DNA of 64,000 nt from Sphingomonas sp. BT-65 (GCF_026107375.2 NZ_JAPCIA010000001.1:992001-1056000), one strand, 5' to 3'; positions 7,279-15,959 are shown, counted from the stretch's first letter. The notes: generated from the sequence alone by a model not told the origin. Translations and numbers: made by a program.

Positions 7279-8239
7279 GACCGACGCGGATCAGCTGATG
7301 TGGTGCCCAACGGGCGCGTCGCGCGGTGGCGGGACACGGGCGCGGTCCGATGCGGAACACGCTGATCAGCGCCTGCCCCGCCGGCATGCGATGATCGGCC
7401 GCAAGCAGCCGGTTGGTCTCGTCCCAGTCCGCCAGGACCGACATCGGACATGCCGCGAGCCCGTGGCGCTCGATCGCGAGCCATGCGCGATAGAACGCGC
7501 GGCCAGTGTCGATCGCCGACTCGTCCGCGGGCCGGACGAACAGTGCGATCGCGGCGGCACTGGCGGTCTTGGCGCGTTCAGAGAGAAGCGTGCGGGCGAG
7601 ACCGATGCGGTCGAGCGGCTGGAACAGCGCACCGAGCACGAGCCCCGCGGCACGTGCCTCGATCGGGCTCAGTGCCATCGCTTCAGCGTTGAGGCCGTCA
7701 TGCGCCCAGTTCGGATGCGCTCGCGTCAGGCGCATCCATTCGCGCAGTTCACGCCGGTGAGCGTCATCGCGCAGGAAATGCATCGATGCGTCGTCGCCGA
7801 ACGATGCGACATGCGCGATCGCCTCGCGGCCGCGCACCAGCATGAGGTCGGCGCATTCGGCTTCGAGCCGGTCGAGTGCGGATGGGTCGGGCAATGGCGC
7901 AAAGCTTCCACGCCAGGTCGCACGGCTCTCCACCTCGGGCAGGGCGGCCGGGGTATCAGGTGTCGCGCAGATCGCCGCCAATGCGCCCTCGGCCTGCCCG
8001 ACCTGCCCCGCCCATCCCTCGGCCGCGAGTGCGAGCAGCGTGCCCTCCAGCGCAGCACCGTGCGAGATCGCGATGTCGCGGCCGCTCGGATCGGCGACCG
8101 GCAAGCGGATCGCGGGCGTGTCGAGCAGCAGGATCCGCCCCTCGCCGTCCAGCGACCAGCGCGTCGGCTGGACGTTGTGGACGCTCGGCGCGAGGCTGGC
8201 GCGGGCGACGATGCGGGTGAGCAGGTCCGCTTCAATCAT
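7271..8239 (-). CDS. Acg-like nitroreductase-fold protein
   Basis: The protein has 322 residues from the ATG at 8237-8239; a longer in-frame extension upstream lacks a ribosome site and would cover the end of the preceding gene. The N-terminal motif ARASLAPSVHNVQPTRW is the FMN-phosphate-binding segment of the nitroreductase superfamily, here of the Acg or Rv3131 type, which are duplicated folds in one chain. Other typical parts are DPSGRDIAISHGAALEG near residue 60 and a C-terminal WLAIERHGLAACPMSVLADW segment. Acg proteins bind FMN but often lack a flexible lid and sequester rather than turn over flavin. It is the last gene of a five-gene operon that includes a ThiF-like enzyme. In mycobacterial Rv1355c-type proteins, as I recall them, a ThiF domain and this domain are fused, which supports a functional link. 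Confidence 0.75.
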   Translation of the reverse strand: MIEADLLTRIVARASLAPSVHNVQPTRWSLDGEGRILLLDTPAIRLPVADPSGRDIAISHGAALEGTLLALAAEGWAGQVGQAEGALAAICATPDTPAALPEVESRATWRGSFAPLPDPSALDRLEAECADLMLVRGREAIAHVASFGDDASMHFLRDDAHRRELREWMRLTRAHPNWAHDGLNAEAMALSPIEARAAGLVLGALFQPLDRIGLARTLLSERAKTASAAAIALFVRPADESAIDTGRAFYRAWLAIERHGLAACPMSVLADWDETNRLLAADHRMPAGQALISVFRIGPRPCPATARRARWAPHQLIRVGLT

Positions 8240-9347
8240 CGAGCTGTTTCCCGAAGATGGCGAGGTCGTGGAGCGGACGCGCGCCGATCTTCTCGGCCTG
8301 GCGCAGGCTCGCGCCGTTGACGTCGGCGATCCAGGTGCCGCCGACGCTGGCATAGCCAGCCTGTTTCAGCGCGGTCGCGAGCCGGAACAGCATCGCGCCG
8401 TTGAGCCCGCGATTCTGGTGCGCCGGGTCGACCGAATAGAGCAGGATCACCGCGCGCGTGCGCTTCAGGCAGTGGCGCAGGAAATGGAACGGTGTGGCAA
8501 TGCCGAGCCGCGCGCGGGTGCCGCGGATGAACGGGTTCATGTCGGGCACGCAGAGCAGCGCGCCGACCGGAGCACCGCGATGATGGACGATCACCGGCAG
8601 GCGGTAGTCCATGATCCACATCATCTCGCCCGCCTGGAACGCGAACTCGGCCGGGGTGAGCGGCACGAACATCGGGTTGCGGTCGAACCCGGCATTGAGC
8701 ACCAGCCGCGCATCCTCCATCCGCGCGGCGAAGGTGCGGCGCGTCACACCCAGCCACTGATAGTCGGGATCGTCGAGGATCGCGCGCTGCTTCGGGCCGA
8801 GCAGCATCGCTGGGTCGAGCCGGTCGAGATCATAGACGAAGGTGGTCATGTCGAAGACCGCGCGATAGCCGTTCGCCTCGAGCAGCCGCGGCAGATAGGG
8901 CGGCGACCACATCATGTCGGTATAGGGCGCGGCGTCGAACCCGGTGGTGACCACGCCGGCCATCTGCATCGCGGTGAGGTTGAAATTGCCGGCGATCTCG
9001 ATCGCGCCGCGTTCCCGGCCCCAGCCTTCAGCCGCCCCGAGCAAGGCCGCCGCCACCTCCGCATCGTCGGCGCAGTCGAAGAAGCCGAACTGCGCCCGGC
9101 GCGTGCCGTGGCGCGCGTTCGAGGCGTCGTGGATCGAGGCGACGATGCGGCCGACCGGCGCGCCGTCGCGGTGCGCGGTGAACAGCTCGAACCGGCCATG
9201 CCCCTCGGTCACCAGCGGGTTGCGTGCCGGATCGAGAACGCGGTCGAGATCGGCCCGCATCGGCGAGACATAGGGGCTCGACGCCGGATAGATGCGGAAC
9301 GGAACGTCGAAGGCGGCGGCGCGGTCGCCGGTGCGCAAGGCGATCAT
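8232..9347 (-). CDS. GNAT-fold N-acyltransferase-like protein (YghO-like)
   Basis: The protein has 371 residues and its ATG overlaps the previous stop by 4 nt (ATGA). The order of motifs fits the widespread family of about 370 residues that includes E. coli YghO: DPARNPLV near the start, VGRIVASI followed by FGFFDC about residues 75-95, AAEGWGRERG then a GNFNLTAMQMAGVV strand, a SPPYLPRLLEANGY segment, and a C-terminal acetyl-CoA-type fold with VDPAHQNRGLNGAML near residue 320. The last part resembles the Q/R-x-x-G-x-G/A loop that binds the pyrophosphate of acyl-CoA. Substrate is unknown. As part of the ThiF/Acg operon it may acylate the same small molecule or peptide that the E1-like enzyme activates. 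Its stop overlaps the start of the nitroreductase-like gene by 8 nt, so translation is coupled. Confidence 0.7.
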   Translation of the reverse strand: MIALRTGDRAAAFDVPFRIYPASSPYVSPMRADLDRVLDPARNPLVTEGHGRFELFTAHRDGAPVGRIVASIHDASNARHGTRRAQFGFFDCADDAEVAAALLGAAEGWGRERGAIEIAGNFNLTAMQMAGVVTTGFDAAPYTDMMWSPPYLPRLLEANGYRAVFDMTTFVYDLDRLDPAMLLGPKQRAILDDPDYQWLGVTRRTFAARMEDARLVLNAGFDRNPMFVPLTPAEFAFQAGEMMWIMDYRLPVIVHHRGAPVGALLCVPDMNPFIRGTRARLGIATPFHFLRHCLKRTRAVILLYSVDPAHQNRGLNGAMLFRLATALKQAGYASVGGTWIADVNGASLRQAEKIGARPLHDLAIFGKQLDD

Positions 9348-10513
9348 GAGCGTCCCTTTCCGGCAGTCGCGGCGAGCAACCGCTGCGCCAGCGCGAGGTC
9401 GGTCTCGGCGGAGAGATCGGCCGAAAGCCCCGGCAGGTTGATCGCGAGCAGCTCCAGCGGCGATTGGCACAGCGCGAGGAGGTGCGTGGCGTTGTGCGTC
9501 TCGAACAGCGCGGCGACGGCCTCGGCCAGCATCTCGTCGCGCGCCATTCCCCATGGTGCATCGCGACGGCGCAGCACGGGATGCTCCGTGACCAGCGTGG
9601 CGAGCGCATCGGCGTCGGCAACGTCGAGCAGTGCGTCCGACAGGATCGTGCCGCTGCCGAGCGTCTCGCTGGCGGTGATCGCCTGCAGCAGCGCTTCGCG
9701 ATTCCCGGGCGGCGTCGCGGCCAGTGCGCGGCGCAGCGCGAGGCCAGCATCTTGCGAGGCGACTGCCTCGGCACTGATCGTCACCAGCAGCAATGCGGCG
9801 AGCACCACGAGACCGGATTGGACCCCGCTCAATCCGGACGCGCCGCTTGCGAGGCCGACGCCAGCGAGCGCCGCGACTGCAGCAAGAAAGACGAGCCACG
9901 CGATCCGCTCGCTGACGCGCCATGCCCCGATGGTCAGGCCGACCCAGCCGAGGAGCATCACCGCGAGCGGCGAGAGGCGCGCCGGCATGTCGAGCGGCAG
10001 CTCGCGAAAATCGGTGAGCGCTGCCGGGATCAGCGCGACCTGGCACAGCGCGAGCGCGATCACCGCGCGCCGCTCGGCGCGATCGAGCCCGCGCAACCCG
10101 GCGAGCGCGGTGACGACGCCGAGCGTCATGCCGAGCCCGATATGCGCGCCGAGCGCGAGCGTGGCCCAGCGCGCGTTGGCCAGGCTGGCGACCAGCACCG
10201 CGATCGTGCCGGCGAGGATGAGCAGCTTGACGCCGAGCGGCGCGTGCCGCCGGATCAGCCCCTCGACCAGGAGTAGCACGGCGAGCGGGATCCCCGCCGC
10301 CGCGATCGCCGTCACGGTGTTGAACCCGGCGCCGGCGCCGGCCCAGAACAGGCCGCGGCTGGCATACATCACGGCGACCAGCCCGAGCGCCAAGGTCCAG
10401 CGCCAGCGCATCGCCCCCTGCGCATCGCGGCGGCGCACGGCGAGCATCAGGGCGAGCACGCCGGCAAGGCCGAGCGCGTTGACCAGGCTGTCGGTGATCG
10501 CCTCGGCGGTCAT
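9344..10513 (-). CDS. Orphan multi-pass membrane protein with cytosolic tail
   Basis: The protein has 389 residues, starts with an ATGA overlap after the ThiF gene and ends with an ATGA overlap into the GNAT gene. Roughly residues 8-245 are a bundle of about eight hydrophobic segments (for example LVNALGLAGVLALMLAV and SGLVVLAALLLVTI). The layout, with a short N-terminus and evenly spaced helices, resembles the seven-helix sensor modules of membrane histidine kinases. The remaining 140 residues are soluble and mostly helical (LRRALAATPPGNREALLQAI, then LLALCQSPLELLAI), but no kinase, HAMP, GGDEF or phosphatase motif is present. I do not recognise the tail. In context it may anchor the operon's enzymes at the membrane, sense their product or move it. 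It has no similarity to a transporter family that I can name. Confidence 0.65.
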   Translation of the reverse strand: MTAEAITDSLVNALGLAGVLALMLAVRRRDAQGAMRWRWTLALGLVAVMYASRGLFWAGAGAGFNTVTAIAAAGIPLAVLLLVEGLIRRHAPLGVKLLILAGTIAVLVASLANARWATLALGAHIGLGMTLGVVTALAGLRGLDRAERRAVIALALCQVALIPAALTDFRELPLDMPARLSPLAVMLLGWVGLTIGAWRVSERIAWLVFLAAVAALAGVGLASGASGLSGVQSGLVVLAALLLVTISAEAVASQDAGLALRRALAATPPGNREALLQAITASETLGSGTILSDALLDVADADALATLVTEHPVLRRRDAPWGMARDEMLAEAVAALFETHNATHLLALCQSPLELLAINLPGLSADLSAETDLALAQRLLAATAGKGRS

Positions 10514-11385
10514 CCCGCGATCATCCGTTGCAGCGCGCGGCGTACCAGGGGCCGCAGCACCGCGGCGACCGGACCGGGCAGCGGGCGCTCGACGTGCGGC
10601 TTGTGCACGTTGAGGAACCAGCCACGGCAATCGGTGCCGCTCGGCCGCCCGATCGCGAGGTGGATGGCTTCATAGGCCATCAGCATGCCCGTCGTGATCA
10701 CCATCGGCGCGAACGACATCCGGCTGCGGCGCCCCGCCGCGACCTCGCCCGCGAGGTCGAGATCGATGTGATGCCGCGAGCTGCTGTTGAGCATGACATG
10801 CTCGGCCTCGCGCAGGAATGCCTCCGCGCGATCGGCATCGGTCACCGCCTCGATCGGCTTGCCGCGCGTCGGATAGCGCAGGCGCTCCTCGGGCATCGGA
10901 TCGCCCGGGCGCGTCACATAGACCGAGGGCAGCGGCGAGGCATAAGCGTCGATCACCGTCCCGCCGCTCGCCCGCGCGCCGCGATAGAGGCGCAGGCCCG
11001 CCACCAGGTCGTCGGTGCCGTTGACCACGATCTTCGCCGTGCTGAGCACGCGGTCGAGATGATCGGACCAGTCGCGGTACAGCACCTCGATCTGCGCATC
11101 CGGGTTGATGCGCAGGCACTGGTCGCGGCTCGCCTCGGCCTTGTGCCGGCCAACGCTGTCGAGCGTCGCGAACAGCTGGCGGTTGAGGTTCGAAACCTCG
11201 AACTCGTCGAGATCCGCGATCACCAGCCGCGAGAAGCCCGCACGAACCAGCGCCATCAGGCACGCGCCGCCCATCCCGCCGACCCCGCACACGAACACCG
11301 GCGTTGTGCGCAGCATCGCCTGCTCGGTCTCGCTCACAAAGCCGATGTTGCGGGTGGTCATCTCGGCATAGTCAAACACGGCCAT
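10510..11385 (-). CDS. ThiF/E1-like adenylyltransferase
   Basis: The protein has 291 residues. The Rossmann nucleotide loop VCGVGGMGG lies at residues 32-40, followed by IADLDEFEVSNLNRQ at 56-70, in which the Asp binds ribose and Arg69 touches phosphate, and by GRHKAE with Lys82. A GTDD segment near residue 123 fits the Asp that holds magnesium. These are the marks of E1, MoeB and ThiF enzymes that adenylate a C-terminal carboxylate. The two CxxC zinc pairs of MoeB and ThiF are missing and no obvious transfer cysteine is seen, so it may release the AMP-activated group directly to an amine or thiol. No ThiS-like or ubiquitin-like gene is nearby. It sits between a membrane acetyltransferase-like protein and an orphan membrane protein, with overlaps at both ends. 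Confidence 0.8.
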   Translation of the reverse strand: MAVFDYAEMTTRNIGFVSETEQAMLRTTPVFVCGVGGMGGACLMALVRAGFSRLVIADLDEFEVSNLNRQLFATLDSVGRHKAEASRDQCLRINPDAQIEVLYRDWSDHLDRVLSTAKIVVNGTDDLVAGLRLYRGARASGGTVIDAYASPLPSVYVTRPGDPMPEERLRYPTRGKPIEAVTDADRAEAFLREAEHVMLNSSSRHHIDLDLAGEVAAGRRSRMSFAPMVITTGMLMAYEAIHLAIGRPSGTDCRGWFLNVHKPHVERPLPGPVAAVLRPLVRRALQRMIAG

Positions 11386-12322
11386 TCTCCCGCCACGGCC
11401 GCAGCCGCCCCCATTGGCGCGTGGGGCTCAGCCAGTAGATCATCGGTAGCACCGCGCGCTGGACGAGCAGGAACAGCGCAGCGCCGAGCAAGGCCGGCAG
11501 CGAATTCCGCGGCACGTCCTGCAGCAGATAGCGGCGCGCGGCGGCGAGGTTCATCTCGCCGACCTGCAGCACGTCGTCGCCGCGGTCATAGTCGAGCGTC
11601 GCGGCGCAGAAGTCGTTGAAGGCCGGGTCGCGATGCTTGGGCGCGTCGTCGAGCCGCTTCTTGAGATGGTCCGAGCCGCCGCGATAGGCATCCTCGATCA
11701 CGAACCGCGCCTCGTCGAACCGTGCGTCTTCGCTCACCCCGAATACGGCACGATGGCGCTGCATGATCTGGCGGGCGAGCGCGAGGTGATCGAAGCGGCG
11801 GACCGCGCCGGCCGGCGATGGGAAGACGTTGCTGAAGCCCTCGCAGACCAGCCCCACCACGGCAGGAACCTGAGTCACGCTCGAGATCCAGAATGGGCGC
11901 AGCTGGTTGCGCACGAACAGCAGCAGTGTCGTCATGCCGTAGAGCGCCCAGGAAAACCCCTTCCCGCGCGCTTCGGGATCGATCAGCACCAGGCCGAGAT
12001 GCGTGACGGTCTCGAGCCGGCCGCGATAGTTCACATCGAGCAGCGCGAGCGCGTTGAATGCGACTGGGCGGCCCGAACCGCGTTCGCGGATCAGCATGAT
12101 CACCGCGCGGTCGAGTGCGCCCGAATCCTCTCGAAACACGCCATAGTCGAGCTGCCCGGCGGGTAGCGAGCGCGCCGCGATCTCGCGCAGCACTGCGGCA
12201 AGGGCGGCCCGGTCTTCCACCGGCATCCAGCGACCCGGCCGTTCATAGACATGCGCCACATGGCTGGCGGACAGCTTCACCGACAGGTTCAGGGAGGGCT
12301 GAAACAGCGCCTTCAGCCACAT
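11372..12322 (-). CDS. GNAT-like protein with C-terminal membrane segment, first gene of the ThiF operon
   Basis: The protein has 316 residues. The N-terminal two thirds look like an acetyltransferase fold: VAFNALALLDVNYRGR then THLGLVLIDPEARGKGFSWALYG, where PEARGKG resembles the acyl-CoA phosphate loop at about residue 120. Near the C-terminus a hydrophobic stretch (SLPALLGAALFLLVQRAVLPMIYWL) would place it at the inner membrane. A second weak hydrophobic patch (MTTLLLFVRNQLRPFW) lies in the enzyme part. The gene opens the five-gene operon and its end overlaps the ThiF start by 14 nt. The 117 bp between it and the upstream glycosyltransferase gene is less GC-rich and includes CATATAAGGCGCAAG, so it may hold the operon promoter. 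The reaction is unknown; acylation of the substrate of the ThiF or Acg proteins is a guess. Confidence 0.65.
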   Translation of the reverse strand: MWLKALFQPSLNLSVKLSASHVAHVYERPGRWMPVEDRAALAAVLREIAARSLPAGQLDYGVFREDSGALDRAVIMLIRERGSGRPVAFNALALLDVNYRGRLETVTHLGLVLIDPEARGKGFSWALYGMTTLLLFVRNQLRPFWISSVTQVPAVVGLVCEGFSNVFPSPAGAVRRFDHLALARQIMQRHRAVFGVSEDARFDEARFVIEDAYRGGSDHLKKRLDDAPKHRDPAFNDFCAATLDYDRGDDVLQVGEMNLAAARRYLLQDVPRNSLPALLGAALFLLVQRAVLPMIYWLSPTRQWGRLRPWRENGRV

Positions 12323-12439
12323 TGCGCGCTACTCGAGCAGGGAGAGAAATCGGCAGACATTCTTCCCCCATGGTCGCGCCACTACTCGGCCAGACGCTTC
12401 CATATAAGGCGCAAGTTACCGAATTCTGCAATCCGGGGA

Positions 12440-14101
12440 CTAGCGGGGACGCAGCTCCACGATGTGGACGACCGGGCCGCCGCGCCTTCCCGCTTCGGGC
12501 CGGATGACCGCGCGGACGCGCCCGCCCGCCGCCATTGCCTGATAGACACGAAGCTGCGGCTCGAACCCCCGCGGGGCGGCGCGATAGACGTCATAGTGCG
12601 TGAAGATCGCGAAGTCGGCGCGGCAGCTCGGCAATCGCTCGGGCGCGACATGGCCGAGGTCGACGACGGCGCGGCCGGTGCGCTTCTTCTCGACTTCGCC
12701 ATAGCTGATCTTGCCCGCGAGTGCGTCGCGCGCATCGATGCAGCCCGCCGTACCGAGCGGGAAGCGCAGGCGCCAGCCGTGCTGGATCAGGTCGATCGCG
12801 GCATGCTCGACCAGGATCGTGGCGCCGCGGGGGGCATGCGCCTCGATCCAGGCCGAGGCGGCCTGGCGGGTGTCGTTGGCGCGCTCGGTGTATCCGGCGT
12901 TGGTTGCGGCGACCATCGGCACGAGCAGCAGGAGCGTTGCGAGCGGCTCGAAGCCGGTCAGTGCGCGGCTCAGCCGTTTGCGCAGCAGATCCGCCAGCGC
13001 GCAGATCGTGCCCGCCGCGGCCAGCGCGAGGAAGGGCAGCAGCGGTACCAGCCAGCGCTCCCAGACAAGCGCCTGGGCGCAGATCACGAGCGCGAGTGCG
13101 ACGACTCCGGGCAGCACGGCGATGACCGCCTGCCTACTGCGCAGGGTGAGAACCACGCCGGCCGCTACGGCCGCCATTCCGAGCCAGCCGAGGGACTCGA
13201 GCAAAGGCCCGCGCACGTACCAAGCGAGATTGGCAAGGAACTCGCCACCCGTTGCTCCCGGATGCAGCGGCCGCGCCTCGCCGGCGAGGTTCTGCGCGAC
13301 CGTCGCATGGTCGAGCAGCAGATAGGGCGAGACGACCACCAGCGTCGCGGCGGCGCTGACCCCGAGCACCGCAAGCGGGCGCAGCAGGGGCCCGCGCGCC
13401 ACTGCCCGCCACAGCGCTGCGACAAGCGGGTTCAGCGCGATCAGCGCCGCCGGCCATTTGGTCGCGATGCCGAGCGCGACGAACGCGCCCGCCGCAGCGT
13501 GATCGCGCAACCGCCCACGCTCCAATATGTCAAGCGCCGCCAGCGTCGCGAGCAGGATGAAAACGCTCGCCTGGACGTCGGTGCGGATCAGCTGCGAATA
13601 TTCGACATGGATCGCGTTGGCAGCGAGCAGCGCCGCTGCGATCAGCCCGAGCCGCGGCCCGCCGAGCCGCCGGCCCAGCCGCCAGGTGAGGAATACGCAC
13701 AGCACACCGCACGCGACGAAGAACAGCCGCGCGGGCACGAACAGGATCGCGGGATCGGCATAGACCGCAGCGACGAACGCATCGACATCGGCGAAGCGCC
13801 CGGTTGCGATCCCGATCCCGCCCACCGCCAGCGTCACCAGCGCGAGCGCGTAAAAGGTGAGCGTCGCGGGGTGGCCGAACCAGCCCGGATTGAGGCTGCC
13901 GCTGCGCAGCATGTCGATCGCGATCATCACGAACAGCGGCTCGTCGGGGTCGTTGAGCGCGGGCAGCCCGAACCCCACCCCGCGGACACGGATCGCCACA
14001 GCCCCGAACAGGATCAGGAGGAGGATCGCGCGCTCACCCCAGCCGGAGCGATGCGCGTTACGGGCGGGGAAGATCGGGTCCGTCATGCTGTCGAATGGCA
14101 T
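12440..14101 (-). CDS. GT-C type glycosyltransferase (ArnT/PMT, GT39/83-like)
   Basis: The 553-residue polytopic inner-membrane protein has about 11 hydrophobic segments between residues 25 and 440, then a soluble C-terminal domain of about 120 residues. The first periplasmic loop carries the acidic motif typical of GT-C enzymes (LPALNDPDEP at about residue 50), which places a metal or the acceptor. These enzymes take a sugar from an undecaprenyl or dolichyl phosphate carrier and attach it to a lipid or polysaccharide on the outer side of the membrane. A second start five codons in (ATG at 14084-14086) is equally possible. The gene is divergent from rfbF with only about 14 bp between starts, so each promoter lies inside the other gene or in this short gap. 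It closes the polysaccharide cluster on the left. Confidence 0.75.
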   Translation of the reverse strand: MPFDSMTDPIFPARNAHRSGWGERAILLLILFGAVAIRVRGVGFGLPALNDPDEPLFVMIAIDMLRSGSLNPGWFGHPATLTFYALALVTLAVGGIGIATGRFADVDAFVAAVYADPAILFVPARLFFVACGVLCVFLTWRLGRRLGGPRLGLIAAALLAANAIHVEYSQLIRTDVQASVFILLATLAALDILERGRLRDHAAAGAFVALGIATKWPAALIALNPLVAALWRAVARGPLLRPLAVLGVSAAATLVVVSPYLLLDHATVAQNLAGEARPLHPGATGGEFLANLAWYVRGPLLESLGWLGMAAVAAGVVLTLRSRQAVIAVLPGVVALALVICAQALVWERWLVPLLPFLALAAAGTICALADLLRKRLSRALTGFEPLATLLLLVPMVAATNAGYTERANDTRQAASAWIEAHAPRGATILVEHAAIDLIQHGWRLRFPLGTAGCIDARDALAGKISYGEVEKKRTGRAVVDLGHVAPERLPSCRADFAIFTHYDVYRAAPRGFEPQLRVYQAMAAGGRVRAVIRPEAGRRGGPVVHIVELRPR

Positions 14102-14115
14102 GACGTGGAGTGACG

Positions 14116-14889
14116 ATGCGAACCGTAATCCTGGCCGGTGGTCTCGGCACCCGGCTCGGCGAGGAAACCGCCGTTCGGCCCAAGCCGATGGTCGAGATCG
14201 GCGGGATGCCGATCCTGTGGCACATCATGAAGATCTATTCCGCCGCCGGCTTCAACGACTTCGTGATCTGCCTCGGTTACAAGGGCTATCTGATCAAGGA
14301 GTTCTTCGCGAACTACTTCCTCCACACCTCCGACGTCACGATCGACCTGCGCGGCGGCAACGGGATGGAGGTGCATCATGCCCGCTCCGAGCCGTGGCGC
14401 ATCACCCTGGTCGAGACCGGCGCGGCGACGATGACCGGCGGGCGGCTGGGGGCGATCCGGCCCTATCTCGATGACGGCGAGCCGTTCTGCTTCACCTATG
14501 GCGACGGCGTGGCGGACATCGACATTGCGGACCTGGTGAGCTTCCACAAGGCGCATGGGCTGCGCGCGACGATCACTGCGGTGTCGCCGCCGGGACGCTT
14601 TGGCGCGCTTGAGTTCAAGGGCACGCAAGTCACGGATTTCAAGGAGAAACCTGCAGGTGACGGCGGGCAGATCAATGGCGGATTCTTCGTCGCCGATCCC
14701 TCGGTGCTCGACCTGATCGACGGGCCGGACAGCGTGTGGGAGCAGAAGCCGCTGGAAACGCTGGCGCGCGGCGGCGAGCTGATGGGATATCGCCATGACG
14801 GCTTCTGGCAGCCGATGGATACGCTGCGCGACAAGATGTACCTGGAAGAGCTGTGGAACGGCGGAAATGCGCCGTGGAAGCGCTGGTGA
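14116..14889 (+). CDS. rfbF: Glucose-1-phosphate cytidylyltransferase
   Basis: The protein has 257 residues, the normal length for the family. It makes CDP-glucose from CTP and glucose-1-phosphate, the entry step to CDP-linked 6-deoxy and 3,6-dideoxy sugars. The nucleotide loop LAGGLGTRLGEE and KPMVEIGG at residues 5-32 is typical of sugar nucleotidyltransferases, and the FxYGDGVADIDI segment at about 128-137 holds the metal-binding Asp. I chose the ATG at 14116 because GGAG lies 5 nt before it; a GTG two codons earlier would overlap that site. The stop overlaps the start of rfbG by 4 nt. With rfbG it is one of only two plus-strand genes inside a minus-strand cluster. Confidence 0.93.
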   Translation: MRTVILAGGLGTRLGEETAVRPKPMVEIGGMPILWHIMKIYSAAGFNDFVICLGYKGYLIKEFFANYFLHTSDVTIDLRGGNGMEVHHARSEPWRITLVETGAATMTGGRLGAIRPYLDDGEPFCFTYGDGVADIDIADLVSFHKAHGLRATITAVSPPGRFGALEFKGTQVTDFKEKPAGDGGQINGGFFVADPSVLDLIDGPDSVWEQKPLETLARGGELMGYRHDGFWQPMDTLRDKMYLEELWNGGNAPWKRW

Positions 14890-15959
14890 GCGGGTGGCGC
14901 GGGCGCCGGGTGCTGGTCACCGGGCATACCGGATTCAAGGGCAGCTGGCTGAGCCTCTGGCTGCATTCCATGGGGGCCGAGGTGACCGGTCTGGCGCTTC
15001 CCGCCCCCACCGAGCCGAGCCTGTTCGAGGCGGCGCGGATTCGAGACATCGCGGAACATGTCGAAGCCGATGTTCGCGATTACGCTTTGGTGCATTCCGT
15101 TTTCGCGAGGGCAAAGCCCGAACTTGTCTTCCATCTCGCCGCGCAGCCGCTGGTGCGGCAGTCCTATTCCGACCCCGTGGCGACCTATGCGACCAATGTG
15201 ATGGGCACCGTGCATGTCCTCGAGGCCGCGCGGCAGGTCGGCGGGGTCGAGGGCATCGTCTGCGTGACCAGCGACAAATGCTACGCCAACCGCGAATGGG
15301 TGTGGCCCTATCGCGAGAGCGATCCGATGGGCGGGCACGACCCGTACAGCAGCAGCAAGGGTTGCGCCGAGCTCGCCGCGGCGTCGTGGCGCAGCTCGTT
15401 TTTCGAGAGTGACGGCCCAGCCCTTGCCACAGTGCGCGCGGGCAATGTCATCGGCGGGGGCGACTGGGCCACAGACCGGCTGATCCCGGACCTGGTGCGC
15501 GCGTTCGAGGCGGGCGTGGCGCCGCTGATCCGCGCGCCCGATGCGGTACGGCCGTGGCAGCACGTGCTGGAGGCGCTGGGCGGCTATATCGCGATCGCAG
15601 AGCGGCTGATGGCGGGCGACCGCAGCTTCGCCGATGCGTGGAACTTCGGGCCCTCGGACGAGGATGCGCGGCCGGTGAGCTGGATCGTCGAGCGGATGCG
15701 CGCGGCGTGGGGCGGCGGCGACGCGCCGCTGCTCGACAGCGGGCCGCGGCCGCACGAAGCCGGGCTGCTGCGGCTCGACAGCTCCAAGGCGCGCGCGGCG
15801 CTGGGCTGGCGCCCTGCCCTCACGCTCGACCGTGCGCTGGAGTGGATCGTCGACTGGCACAAGGCGGTGGGCGCGGGCGAGGACGCGCGCGCCGTCACCC
15901 TCGCCCAGATCGCCGATTATTCGGCGGCTTCGAGCATGGGCGAGCGCGCCGCGGCCTGA
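14886..15959 (+). CDS. rfbG: CDP-glucose 4,6-dehydratase
   Basis: The product (357 residues) converts CDP-glucose to CDP-4-keto-6-deoxyglucose. It is a short-chain dehydrogenase-type enzyme with the NAD loop VTGHTGFKGSWL at residues 10-21, HLAAQPLVRQSY about residues 79-90, a TSDKCY motif and the catalytic Y-x-x-x-K in DPYSSSKG about residue 156. I chose the GTG at 14886 because it overlaps the rfbF stop (GTGA) and has GGAAG 5 nt upstream. GTG codons at 14853 and 14874 would give 11 or 4 more residues. Its 3' end overlaps the convergent methyltransferase gene by 43 bp, an unusually long antisense overlap for two real genes. The next enzymes of a dideoxy-sugar route (RfbH-type dehydrase) are not in the window. 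Confidence 0.92.
   Translation: MSGWRGRRVLVTGHTGFKGSWLSLWLHSMGAEVTGLALPAPTEPSLFEAARIRDIAEHVEADVRDYALVHSVFARAKPELVFHLAAQPLVRQSYSDPVATYATNVMGTVHVLEAARQVGGVEGIVCVTSDKCYANREWVWPYRESDPMGGHDPYSSSKGCAELAAASWRSSFFESDGPALATVRAGNVIGGGDWATDRLIPDLVRAFEAGVAPLIRAPDAVRPWQHVLEALGGYIAIAERLMAGDRSFADAWNFGPSDEDARPVSWIVERMRAAWGGGDAPLLDSGPRPHEAGLLRLDSSKARAALGWRPALTLDRALEWIVDWHKAVGAGEDARAVTLAQIADYSAASSMGERAAA

Noticed and set aside
7842..10613. A 923-codon open frame on the plus strand
   Set aside because: It lies opposite three well-supported minus-strand genes, has a composition of Arg, Ala and Ser expected from a shadow frame in GC-rich DNA, and shows no domain.
10510..11385. MoeB or ThiF of standard molybdopterin or thiamine synthesis
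   Set aside because: The zinc CxxC pairs are absent and no thiS, thiG, moaD or rhodanese gene is nearby.
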